The notes under the pieces were generated by a model. That model was not told the origin of the DNA, ran no database searches, and was given only the letters and a program-made list of their open reading frames with translations. A program made the translations under genes and the position numbers. A stretch of DNA of 14,289 nt from Planctomycetota bacterium (GTDB taxonomy: Bacteria > Planctomycetota > Planctomycetia > Gemmatales > Gemmataceae). Below are positions 7,095-14,289 of the stretch, one piece after another (the first letter of the stretch is position 1; each line of letters begins with the position of its first letter). The stretch covers positions 1 through 14,289 of the forward strand of contig JAGWVO010000052.1 of assembly GCA_018970845.1 (NCBI GenBank), read 5' to 3'.

Positions 7095-9707
7095 ATGTTG
7101 CTCACGCTTGCGGCGGTGATGTTCCTTCAGGCCGGCGCGCCCCCCTGGTGGTCTCGTGAACCGCTCGCGCCCGCCAAGCCGCTTCCGGCCGGTTCTCATC
7201 CGGTGGACTTGTTCCTGCTCCAGAGGCTGGCGCGCGAAGGCCTCAAGCCCGCCCCCGAAACCGACAGGCTGACGCTGTACCGGAGGCTGTGCTTCGACCT
7301 GACGGGGTTGCCCCCCGCTCCCGAGGCGGCCCGCGCCTTCGCCGCCGACGCCAGGCCCGACGCCCTTGAACGGGCGATCAACCGGTTGCTCGAAAGTCCC
7401 GCGCACGGGGAGCGGATGGCGAGGCTCTGGCTCGATGTGGCGCACTATGGCGACACCCACGGGTACGACAAGGACAAGCTTCGGCCCAACGCCTGGCCCT
7501 ACCGCGACTGGCTCATCCGCGCCTTCAACGCCGACCTCCCCTACCCCGAATTCGTCATGATGCAGATCGCCGGAGACAAGCTTCCCGGCGCCGGCCCGGG
7601 CGGCATCGAGGCGCTGGGGTTCCTGGCGGCCGGCCCTTGGGACTTCATCGGCCATGCCGAGGTTCCAGAAACAAAGATCGACGGTCAAATCGCCCGCCAC
7701 CTCGACCGTGACGACTTCATCACGACCGTATGCAACACCTTCCTGGGCATCACCGTTCAGTGCGCCCAATGCCACGACCACAAGTTCGACCCGGTCACCC
7801 AGAAGGATTACTACAGGCTGCAAGCGGTTTTCGCGGCGATTGATCGCGCCGACAAGCGCTACTATCCGGATCCCAAGACTGAAAAGGCCGCCGCCGCGGC
7901 TGAAAAGGCCCTCGAGTCGGCCCGCGCCAAAAGGGAAAGCCTCGCCGGCCGGGAACTGGCGCTCCTGGGGCCGCGGGCCAAGGAATGGACCGACGCCATC
8001 GCAAGGCTGTCCAAGCCGTCAGCCGGCGCCGATCCCCGGTCGGGCTGGCATTCGGGCATTCGTCCCGGGCCCAACCACACCGAATGGGTCGAGGTCGACC
8101 TGGGGGAGGCCCGCGATATTTCCTCCGTGGTGCTGCATCCCTGCCATGACGACTACAACGGCATCGGCGCCGGCTTCGGCTTTCCGTTGCGCTATGAACT
8201 CACGGTTTCCGACAATCCCGACCACGCCGCGTCCCGCCCGCTGGCCGTGAGGACAGGCGCGGATGTCGCGAATCCCGGCCTGGCACCGGTGCCCCACGAG
8301 GCGAAGGCGAAGGGGAGGTTCGTGAGGCTCACGGTGCGCACATTGGCCCTCCGCAGCAAGGACTACATCGCCGCGGTCGCGGAAATGCGGGTCCTCGACC
8401 CGGCGGGTGCCAACCTGGCGAACGGCCGCCCCGTGCGGGCATCGAGCAGCATCGAGTCCAAGCCGCGGTGGGCCAAGGAAAACCTGACCGACGGCGCCTG
8501 GGCCGGCAACGATTCGAACCGGAAGGGTGAAATCACCGAACTAAGGGCCAAGCTGGCCAAACTTCGCGAAACGAGGCTTCCCAAGGAGTTTCAAAACGAA
8601 GTGGCGGAAGCCGACTCGGCTTTGGCCCGCGCTCGCGCGGCGGTCGACGCTCTGCCCAAGCCTTCGGTCGTCTACGCCGGCACCGTCCATAACGGCACCG
8701 GAGCCTTCAAGGGAACCGGCCCGGAAGGAGGCAAGCCGCGCACGATTCACATCCTCAAGCGCGGCAACATCAAGCAACCGGGCGAGGAGGTCGGCCCCGG
8801 AGGCATCGCCTCGCTCGCCCACGCGCCCTCCGAATTCAACATCCCCGCGGAAGCCGACGAGGGTGAACGCCGCCTGGCCTTGGCCAGATGGATCGCCCAC
8901 AAGGACAACCCGCTTTTCTGGCGGGTGATCGTCAACAGGGTCTGGCGCTGGCACTTCGGCAGGGGACTGGCCGACACCCCCAACGACTTGGGCCGGATGG
9001 GAGAAGTTCCCGAGCACCGGGAACTTCTCGACCACCTGGCCGCCTGGTTCAGGGACAATGGCGGCTCGCTTCGCAAGCTGCACATGCTGCTGCTGACCAG
9101 CGCCGCCTACCGCCGCGCCGCCACGGACGACCCGGAGGCCCGCGCCAAGGATCCTGACAACCGGCTTCTCTGGAGGGGCAATCGCCGCAAGCTCGATGCC
9201 GAGTCGCTCCGGGATGCCATGCTTGCCGTCTCGGGCACCCTTGACTCCACGATGTTCGGCCCGCCGTTCATGGATTTCGTCATCACCCATCCGGCGCATT
9301 CGCCGCACTACGAGTACGACCTTTTCGACCAGTCCGACAAAAAGGCCCGCAGGCGTAGCGTCTACCGTTTCATCGTGCGATCGCAGCAGCAACCGTTCAT
9401 GACCGTCCTCGACTGCGCCGATCCTTCCCAACTGGTCGATCGCCGCAACGAGACGATCTCGCCGCTGCAGGCGCTGGCCCTGTTGAACAATGACTTTGTC
9501 CTCGTGATGTCGCGGGAACTGGCGGCGCGGGTGGAAGGCGAGTCACCCGTGGCGGCGGGGCGCGTGGCTCGGGCCGTGGAACTGGCGCTGGGAAGGCCCG
9601 CCACGGCGACCGAATCGGCCGCTCTTGAGGAGCATGCGCGGCGCCACGGGTTGGCCTCGGCTTGCCGGGTGATCTTCAACCTGAACGCCTTCGCGTTCGC
9701 CGATTGA
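7095..9707 (+). CDS. DUF1549-discoidin-DUF1553 protein without PSCyt1 domain
   Basis: This is an 870-residue exported protein related to the product of the first operon gene but built differently. A hydrophobic leader (1-15, no basic residues) runs almost directly into DUF1549, at about 33-260, with 'LCFDLTGLPPAP' and C223-A-Q-C226-H227 in 'CAQCHDHKFDP'. The N-terminal haem domain of the PSCyt1 type is absent. Residues about 316-468 look like a discoidin/F5-8 type C module: 'TEWVEVDLGEARDISSVVLHP', then 'GFGFPLRYELTVSDNPD', 'GRFVRLTVRTL' and 'VAEMRVLD'. Such modules often bind carbohydrate. A short charged helical stretch follows, then a conserved 'IHILKRGNIKQPGEEV' segment and DUF1553 from about 590 to 860 with 'VIVNRVWRWHFGRGL' and 'LLWRGNRRKLDAESLRDAML'. 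The start is set by GGGGAG six bases upstream. The gene begins 17 bases after one DUF1501 gene and ends 12 bases before another. Domain calls are strong; sugar binding and electron transfer are inference. Confidence 0.88.
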   Translation: MLLTLAAVMFLQAGAPPWWSREPLAPAKPLPAGSHPVDLFLLQRLAREGLKPAPETDRLTLYRRLCFDLTGLPPAPEAARAFAADARPDALERAINRLLESPAHGERMARLWLDVAHYGDTHGYDKDKLRPNAWPYRDWLIRAFNADLPYPEFVMMQIAGDKLPGAGPGGIEALGFLAAGPWDFIGHAEVPETKIDGQIARHLDRDDFITTVCNTFLGITVQCAQCHDHKFDPVTQKDYYRLQAVFAAIDRADKRYYPDPKTEKAAAAAEKALESARAKRESLAGRELALLGPRAKEWTDAIARLSKPSAGADPRSGWHSGIRPGPNHTEWVEVDLGEARDISSVVLHPCHDDYNGIGAGFGFPLRYELTVSDNPDHAASRPLAVRTGADVANPGLAPVPHEAKAKGRFVRLTVRTLALRSKDYIAAVAEMRVLDPAGANLANGRPVRASSSIESKPRWAKENLTDGAWAGNDSNRKGEITELRAKLAKLRETRLPKEFQNEVAEADSALARARAAVDALPKPSVVYAGTVHNGTGAFKGTGPEGGKPRTIHILKRGNIKQPGEEVGPGGIASLAHAPSEFNIPAEADEGERRLALARWIAHKDNPLFWRVIVNRVWRWHFGRGLADTPNDLGRMGEVPEHRELLDHLAAWFRDNGGSLRKLHMLLLTSAAYRRAATDDPEARAKDPDNRLLWRGNRRKLDAESLRDAMLAVSGTLDSTMFGPPFMDFVITHPAHSPHYEYDLFDQSDKKARRRSVYRFIVRSQQQPFMTVLDCADPSQLVDRRNETISPLQALALLNNDFVLVMSRELAARVEGESPVAAGRVARAVELALGRPATATESAALEEHARRHGLASACRVIFNLNAFAFAD

Positions 9708-9708
9708 C

Positions 9709-9713
9709 GGGAG
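9709..9713 (+). promoter_or_regulatory. Shine-Dalgarno site of the second DUF1501 gene
   Basis: GGGAG sits six bases before ATG 9720 and two bases after the preceding stop codon. It supports the chosen start and separate initiation of this operon gene. Confidence 0.5.
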
Positions 9714-9719
9714 TCCCGC

Positions 9720-11162
9720 ATGTTTCCGACAAGAAGGCGTTGGCTCGAGCAGGCGGGCCATGGTTTCGGCGCGATGGCGCTTGCCGCCCTCATGGATTCC
9801 GAATCCAGGGCGGGGGCTTCCGCGCCCCATCACGCGCCGCGCGCCAAGCGGGTGGTGCACCTGTTCATGGCCGGTGGCGCCAGCCAGGTCGACCTGTTCG
9901 ATTACAAGCCCGAACTGATCAAGCGGGACGGCCAACCCTCAGACTTTGGCGAGAAAGTCGAGGCCTTCCAGAACGGCCTGGGCCCATGGCTGAGGCCACA
10001 ATGGGCCTTCAAGCCCCATGGTCAATGCGGAAAAATGCTGTCCGAAACGGTCGCCCCGCTGGGCGCCGTGGTTGACGACATCGCCTTCATCCACAACATG
10101 TCGGGCAAGACGGGGATTCACAGCCAGGCGACCTACCTGCAGTCCACCGGCTTCCAGAATCCGGGGTTCCCGGGCATGGGAGCCTGGGTGAGCTATGGGC
10201 TCGGCAGCCTCAACAGCAACCTTCCCGCCTTCGTGGTGATGCCCGACCACCGTGGATACGCGAGCAACGGCCCCAAGAACTGGGACAGCGCGTTCCTGCC
10301 GGCCCAGCATCAGGGCACGATCCTGAAGCCCGAGTCAAAAAACCCGATCACCGACCTGTTTCCGGGAAAGTACGGTGATTTCCTCGGGGGAGGCGCCGAC
10401 GCCGCCGGACTGGGAACCCTGGCCCGACTCAACATGTCGCACGCGGCGGAGAGGCCGGGCGATGGCCGACTCGAGGCTCGCATCGCCAGCTATGAACTGG
10501 CGGCCCGCATGCAGTTGGCCGCCCCCGAGGCCCTCGACTTCTCGAGGGAAACCCCGGAGGTGCTGAGGCTTTACGGGCTCGATCACGGCCGCGCCTCCTT
10601 CGACCGCGAGATCAACGCGCTCGAGGAGACCGACGCCATGGGTCGAAAATGCCTCGCGGCCAGGCGCCTGCTCGAAAGGGGCGTCCGTTTTGTGCAGATT
10701 TGGTCGGGAAACGACAATGGTTTCCCCAGGCGCAACTGGGACAGCCACGAGGACATCCGCCGCGACCACGGTCCGCTTGCCCTGGGGATGGCCAACGCCG
10801 TGGCGGCCCTCCTTGTCGACCTCAAGCGCACGGGCCTCCTCGACGACACGATCGTGATCTGGACCACCGAGTTCGGCCGGATGCCCAGCAGCCAGGGCGG
10901 AAAGGGACGCGACCACAACCCGCACGGTTTCACCACCTGGCTGGCCGGCGGGGGGATCAAGGGAGGCGTCACCCACGGCCCCTCCGACGACTTCGGATTC
11001 CGCTCCGCCGACAAGGGCAGGCCCACGCTTGTCTACGATGTCCACGCGACGGTGCTGCACCTGCTCGGAATCAACCATGAGCGGCTCACCGTGCGTTCAG
11101 GCGGCGCCGACCGGCGACTCACCGATGTCCATGGCCATGTGATCGAGGAACTTCTCGCCTGA
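9720..11162 (+). CDS. DUF1501 protein, twin-arginine leader (second copy)
   Basis: This 480-residue protein is a diverged second copy of the DUF1501 family in the same operon. The Tat leader is 'TRRRWLEQAGHGFGAMALAAL' style, with the arginines at 5-7. The mature protein begins with 'RVVHLFMAGGASQVDLFDYKP', followed by family segments 'VDDIAFIHNM', 'GMGAWVSYGLGS', 'EFGRMP' (384-389), 'GRDHNPHGF' (396-404, with Asp398 and His399) and 'YDVHATVLHLLG' with Asp440 and His442. All motif positions found in the first copy are also present here, so it is probably functional. The first copy has Ser-His-Ile-Asp-Thr at the N-terminal metal-site region, whereas this one has Ser-Gln-Val-Asp-Leu, a possible change in active-site chemistry. 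It is the last gene of the tight operon; about 150 non-coding bases follow. Enzymatic activity and substrate are not known for the family. Confidence 0.88.
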   Translation: MFPTRRRWLEQAGHGFGAMALAALMDSESRAGASAPHHAPRAKRVVHLFMAGGASQVDLFDYKPELIKRDGQPSDFGEKVEAFQNGLGPWLRPQWAFKPHGQCGKMLSETVAPLGAVVDDIAFIHNMSGKTGIHSQATYLQSTGFQNPGFPGMGAWVSYGLGSLNSNLPAFVVMPDHRGYASNGPKNWDSAFLPAQHQGTILKPESKNPITDLFPGKYGDFLGGGADAAGLGTLARLNMSHAAERPGDGRLEARIASYELAARMQLAAPEALDFSRETPEVLRLYGLDHGRASFDREINALEETDAMGRKCLAARRLLERGVRFVQIWSGNDNGFPRRNWDSHEDIRRDHGPLALGMANAVAALLVDLKRTGLLDDTIVIWTTEFGRMPSSQGGKGRDHNPHGFTTWLAGGGIKGGVTHGPSDDFGFRSADKGRPTLVYDVHATVLHLLGINHERLTVRSGGADRRLTDVHGHVIEELLA

Positions 11163-11218
11163 TTGGGCTGAATCGATCCATTGTTCCAAGCATTCCGAAC
11201 ATTCAGGCTGACGGACAA

Positions 11219-11230
11219 TCGTCATGACGA
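11219..11230. repeat. 12-base perfect palindrome downstream of the operon
   Basis: TCGTCATGACGA reads the same on both strands. It lies between the end of the operon and the next gene, about 17 bases before a possible -35 element. It could be an operator half-site pair, but a single copy of this length can also arise by chance. Confidence 0.25.
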
Positions 11231-11246
11231 GAAAGATCACGGGCAG

Positions 11247-11276
11247 TTGGCGCATTTGTCTTGGATAGCGTAATTT
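11247..11276 (+). promoter_or_regulatory. Possible promoter for the exported TGase-like gene
   Basis: TTGGCG at 11247-11252 and TAATTT at 11271-11276 are separated by 18 bases, about 40 bases before the ATG at 11315. The match to sigma70 consensus is modest. Its place in the gap of about 150 bases suggests that the downstream gene is transcribed independently of the operon. Confidence 0.25.
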
Positions 11277-11314
11277 GACGGTATCTCCCTCACCAATCAA
11301 CCCGAACAGCCGTC

Positions 11315-12643
11315 ATGATGCGGCCGAGGCCAATTGTCGCCATGCGCGTCCCAAACGCCCCCGGAAACCATTTCCGGATTCCACTTCTCCTGGTGGCCCT
11401 TCTTGGCGGATTCTCCCAAGGGTTTGAAGCCTCTCCCGTTCCCGAGGTGAGCTTCGAGGCCCTGGACTTCACATCCAACATCCACAACCTCCGCCGCGAC
11501 GGGGCCCGTCTTTCCCAAGCCGGCGAGAAATATCCCGACATCGAATGGCGCAGCGGCCAGGACGCCGTCGCGCCGATCCTTCACGCCGCCGACAAGCCGG
11601 TCAAGGCCGACCTCCTGCTGCAACTCAAGGGCGTTCGCCCCGGCGCGAAACTGGCGGTGACCGGTGAAAGCGAAACCTACCTCACGCTCGATCTCAAGGG
11701 CGAGACAACCATCGGGTCGTTCATCGAGGAAAACGAAATCGTCCGGGTGCCCGTGACAGCGGCCAAGAATCTTGCCAAGGGCCTCAAGAAAATGAAGGAC
11801 CGGATCCGCTGGAAGCTGGAACTCACCCAACCGACGGGAGAAAGGTCGGAGGCCGATCTTGGAACCACCTCCGGAGTGGTGTGCTACCTCGCCTTTACGG
11901 ATGTGGTCAGGTCTTCACCCGATGCCTACCAGCCCACGCCAAACCGGATCGAACATGCCTACAACAGGTTCAATTCCGCCGTCGGCACGCTTGAGCTCCA
12001 GTCTCCCTGGAACGACCAGGTGCACAGCCTCAGCAAGCAGGTTGGCCGATATTACAACCCTGTGAATCACTTCGACGACGATGACTGCTGGTTCGTGCCC
12101 GGCACCTGGGGAGTCCGCGGCGGCGGAGCGAGCTGCATCTCGATCGTCAGGTACTGCAGGGCCGTGCTCGAGGTGCTGGGATACCCGGGCACGATCCGGA
12201 TGGATGCCGTCTACGCCCGCCCGGAAACCCCGACCATGGCCACACTGGGAGGCATCGATTCGCCCGACATCTACAAAAACGGGCTCAAGTTGTTCCTCGT
12301 TGACAACCGCAACACGGCCAACGGCAGCGTCGGCGGATTTGGCGGCATGAACAATTACGAGGGCGTCCTCATCTACACCGGCGAAAAAGGCACGGTCTAT
12401 TTCCCGGGCGGCACGCAGTACATGTACACCAACATCAACCAGGTTTTGGGGGTGTTCCGCGCTCTGGTCTGGGCCAGATGGGATTCCCGGGCCCAGAACT
12501 GGCAAGTGGCGCAAATCGTTCATGCCTATCAGGCGGGCGTGAGGTCTTACGGACGCATCAGTTCCTATCCCTACTCCCGACCTGGCGACATCGGGATATA
12601 TGACGACATGCCCCGCTATGGACTCTTCGGTCGCCGCAGGTAG
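11315..12643 (+). CDS. Exported protein of unknown function, possible transglutaminase-like core
   Basis: This 442-residue protein has a probable signal sequence, with basic residues near the start followed by 'IPLLLVALLGGFSQGFEASP'. Starts at 11315, 11318 and 11342 are all possible; no good Shine-Dalgarno decides between them. Residues about 40-190 look like a beta-rich N-terminal region containing a 'VCYLAFTDVV' strand. Residues about 250-300, 'CWFVPGTWGVRGGG' followed by 'SCISIVRYCRAVLEVLGY', resemble the helix carrying the catalytic cysteine in transglutaminase-like proteins, with Cys274 as candidate nucleophile. At the place where a His would be expected, the sequence reads Asn346-Asn347-Tyr348-Glu349 ('MNNYEGVLIY'), and no obvious Asp follows in 'GTVYFPGG'. 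If the fold is right, the triad is incomplete. A Tyr/Gly/Arg-rich tail ends the protein. It converges on the transporter gene downstream. The fold assignment is a pattern-based suggestion, not a firm family call. Confidence 0.75.
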   Translation: MMRPRPIVAMRVPNAPGNHFRIPLLLVALLGGFSQGFEASPVPEVSFEALDFTSNIHNLRRDGARLSQAGEKYPDIEWRSGQDAVAPILHAADKPVKADLLLQLKGVRPGAKLAVTGESETYLTLDLKGETTIGSFIEENEIVRVPVTAAKNLAKGLKKMKDRIRWKLELTQPTGERSEADLGTTSGVVCYLAFTDVVRSSPDAYQPTPNRIEHAYNRFNSAVGTLELQSPWNDQVHSLSKQVGRYYNPVNHFDDDDCWFVPGTWGVRGGGASCISIVRYCRAVLEVLGYPGTIRMDAVYARPETPTMATLGGIDSPDIYKNGLKLFLVDNRNTANGSVGGFGGMNNYEGVLIYTGEKGTVYFPGGTQYMYTNINQVLGVFRALVWARWDSRAQNWQVAQIVHAYQAGVRSYGRISSYPYSRPGDIGIYDDMPRYGLFGRRR

Positions 12644-12669
12644 GTTGTCGCCGCCATGACGAGTCGACT

Positions 12670-12694
12670 GGCCTGCCGGAATCCCGGTCAGGCC
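12670..12694. terminator. Hairpin at the convergence of two genes
   Basis: GGCCTG then CCGG (12670-12679) pair with CCGG (12684-12687) and CAGGCC (12689-12694), giving a ten-pair stem with a four-base loop and one bulged T. It lies 27 bases beyond the stop of the plus-strand gene and includes the TGA stop of the minus-strand transporter gene. No U-tract follows, so it may be a bidirectional terminator or transcript-end stabiliser rather than a classical intrinsic terminator. Confidence 0.4.
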
Positions 12695-14289
12695 GCCCGA
12701 GTCGCCGGCCTGGACTGGCCAAAGCCACCCGTGAGAATGGCTGGCCCGGCGACGGCTCGACTGTCACCGATCGCGGAAAGCAGCCTTGGAAGAACGACCA
12801 GCGCCGTGACCAGGCTGCCGCCGACCCCCAAGGCGAGAATCGCGCCGAGTCCCGCCAAGCCCCTGTGATCGCTAACCATGAGGGCGCCAAAGCCGATCAC
12901 TGTGGTCATTCCCGCGACAAGGATGCCCCTCGCCGTGCCGGGATCCATGCGGTAGGGGCCATCGCCGCGACGCGCCCGCCAGTCGTGAACGACATGCACC
13001 CCGTTGTCGACCCCGACTCCCACGATCAGGGGCAGGGCGATCATGTTCGCGGGATTGAGCGGCCATCCCAGCCATCCGAACACGCCCAGGCTGACGGCCG
13101 TGCCCACGGCCAGTGGCACCAGTGCCAGCAACACGCATGAGATCGACCTGAAGTCGGCGGCCAGCACGACCACGATCGCCAGCAAGGCCAGGATGCCGGC
13201 GCGCGTGAAACCGGCCCGCATTCCCACCAATCCTTCCCAAGTCGTGAACGGTTTTCCGGTCGCGCCGGGCGCGACGGACAGCACCGCGTCATTGAAACGC
13301 TTGAGGTTTTCCGATTCCCAAAGGGGCGCGCGGGCGAATACCCTCAGCAGGAACCTCCCTTCAGCATCGGCATGGCGTTCCCGCATCGGAGCCGGGACAT
13401 CGGCAAGGGTGATCGGCGCGGTGCCGGAAATGGACTTCAATTCGTGAAGGCGTTCGAGCAACCCGTCGGCAAGGGCATCGTCGAACAGGCCCAGCACAGG
13501 CGACGCCGCCATCCCGGCGCCCTGGATGGCCGACTCGAGGTCGCCAGCCGCGGCGAGCAGCTTTCCAAGCCTTGGTTCGTCGGGAGGGGGACCATCGCGA
13601 AGCACCTCGCGGAGTTTGGTGAGTTCCACGGTGAGTTGGCCCGGATTGGGCTTGGGGTGCTGGAACCGCGCGCCGCCGGGAGGCAGCCGCTCAAGCAAAC
13701 GGCCGACTTCGCGGGAGGAGGCGGGATCGCCCGGCGGGGAAATCAGCGATGCCACCTCGGTGACCATCGACACCTCGGGCAACGACTCGAGGCGCCCCTT
13801 GAGGTTCAGCGCCTCCTCACGGTTTTCCGCCCACACCAAGGCGTGCCATGAGGCGCCGGGTGTGGCCTCGAGCAGACGATGCTCCCAGGCCACGCTCGGG
13901 AGCGAAGGCGACTGCAAGCGCAGAAGGTTGTGGTCGTAGCGGAGCCAGGACATTCCAATCGCGCAGATCGCGGCGAAAAGCGCCGCCAATGGCGCCAAGG
14001 CCGGCAGGTTCCAGGAAACGGTGGCCGATGGCTCGGGGCAAGGCGGCGGAAGGGGCCTCAGCCACGAGAGCAGGGCCGGAACAATCGCCAACGCGGATCC
14101 GGCGCAAAAAACCAGGCCCCACCCGGCGATCCAGCCCAACTCGGCCACGGCCCGGAAGTCGGACAGCAGGGCCGCCATGAAGGCCAGCGATGAAGTCAGC
14201 GCGGCCGTGGCGATGCTCGCTCCAAGCGATCCGGCGGTGACATCCAGCGCCTCCTCATGCAAGGCTCCCGAGGACAGCTCCGAAAGGTA
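12688..14289 (-). CDS. MMPL/RND-family transporter, 5' partial
   Basis: The reading frame stays open to the right edge ('YLSELSSGALHEEAL' precedes the first in-frame TTG at 14262), so only the C-terminal part of the transporter is present. Numbering from 14262, helices lie at about 14-33, 44-67 and 88-106, ending the first membrane bundle ('LAFMAALLSDFRAVAELGWIAGWG'). A large extracytoplasmic domain at about 107-345 follows, then a second bundle from about 350 to 500, including 'AGILALLAIVVVLAADF', 'LPLIVGVGVDNGVHVVHDW' and 'TTVIGFGALMVSDHRGLAGLG'. Asp419 in 'GVDNGVH' matches the conserved membrane Asp used for proton coupling; many relatives have Asp-Tyr-Gly rather than Asp-Asn-Gly. Family members export lipids or other hydrophobic compounds, and the closest pattern I recall is the hopanoid-associated HpnN-type group, but no hopanoid genes are visible to support that. 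The C-terminal end is short and Gly/Arg-rich, with the stop inside a hairpin. Confidence 0.85.
   Translation of the reverse strand, partial: YLSELSSGALHEEALDVTAGSLGASIATAALTSSLAFMAALLSDFRAVAELGWIAGWGLVFCAGSALAIVPALLSWLRPLPPPCPEPSATVSWNLPALAPLAALFAAICAIGMSWLRYDHNLLRLQSPSLPSVAWEHRLLEATPGASWHALVWAENREEALNLKGRLESLPEVSMVTEVASLISPPGDPASSREVGRLLERLPPGGARFQHPKPNPGQLTVELTKLREVLRDGPPPDEPRLGKLLAAAGDLESAIQGAGMAASPVLGLFDDALADGLLERLHELKSISGTAPITLADVPAPMRERHADAEGRFLLRVFARAPLWESENLKRFNDAVLSVAPGATGKPFTTWEGLVGMRAGFTRAGILALLAIVVVLAADFRSISCVLLALVPLAVGTAVSLGVFGWLGWPLNPANMIALPLIVGVGVDNGVHVVHDWRARRGDGPYRMDPGTARGILVAGMTTVIGFGALMVSDHRGLAGLGAILALGVGGSLVTALVVLPRLLSAIGDSRAVAGPAILTGGFGQSRPATRAA

Noticed and set aside
8395..8510. 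Truncated second discoidin repeat or circular permutation
   Set aside because: The 'NLANGRPVRASSSIESKPRW' segment looks like the beginning of another discoidin repeat, but as I recall this order is usual in planctomycete DUF1549/DUF1553 proteins carrying this module, so no rearrangement needs to be invoked.
8541..9431. Long minus-strand open frame (296 codons) within the discoidin-containing gene
   Set aside because: It lies wholly opposite a well-supported DUF1553 gene, shows no family motif, and long antisense frames are expected in GC-rich coding DNA. The same applies to the minus-strand frames at 3656-4492, 6957-7823 and 10335-11078.
3320..11162. Operon as a new defence or secretion system
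   Set aside because: All four genes belong to recognisable, abundant planctomycete families, and there is no nuclease, ATPase, sensor or pore component to support such a role.

Overview
The window looks like a chromosomal segment from a high-GC member of the Planctomycetota. This rests on gene content. It holds two adjacent pairs of planctomycete-type cytochrome/DUF1549-DUF1553 proteins and DUF1501 proteins, a zinc-ribbon protein ending in a DUF1559 (H-X9-DG type) domain, and an MMPL/RND-family transporter. No rRNA, tRNA, CRISPR array, transposase or phage gene was seen.

Layout from left to right. (1) Positions 3-554 (+) hold the 3' part of a visibly AT-richer gene that resembles Tdi1/DUF1851-type immunity proteins (GAD-like N-terminal half). 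It is cut by the window edge. (2) Positions 555-827 are non-coding and carry several small hairpins. (3) Positions 828-3149 (-) encode a large membrane-anchored zinc-ribbon/DUF1559 protein. (4) Positions 3150-3319 form a divergent promoter region. (5) Positions 3320-11162 (+) form a tight four-gene operon: PSCyt1-DUF1549-DUF1553, DUF1501, DUF1549-discoidin-DUF1553, DUF1501, with gaps of 5, 17 and 12 bases. (6) Positions 11315-12643 (+) encode an exported protein of unknown function with a possible transglutaminase-like core. (7) Positions 12688-14289 (-) hold the C-terminal part of an MMPL/RND transporter, convergent with the previous gene and cut by the right edge. A hairpin sits across the convergence point.

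The four operon genes probably act together in the periplasm or at the cell surface. The two cytochrome-like proteins carry CXXCH motifs and have Sec-like hydrophobic starts. The two DUF1501 proteins have twin-arginine leaders and belong to the alkaline-phosphatase/sulfatase-like superfamily. These pairs are extremely common in planctomycetes, but their biochemical role is not established, so any link to polysaccharide or sulfated-glycan use is inference. The two pairs have diverged: the first cytochrome protein keeps an N-terminal haem-binding domain, while the second lacks it and carries a discoidin-like (F5/8 type C) module instead.

I do not see a convincing new multi-gene system. The most useful leads are the asymmetric duplicated pair, the unusual domain build of the DUF1559 protein, the possible inactive transglutaminase-like protein, and the compositionally foreign immunity-like gene at the left edge.
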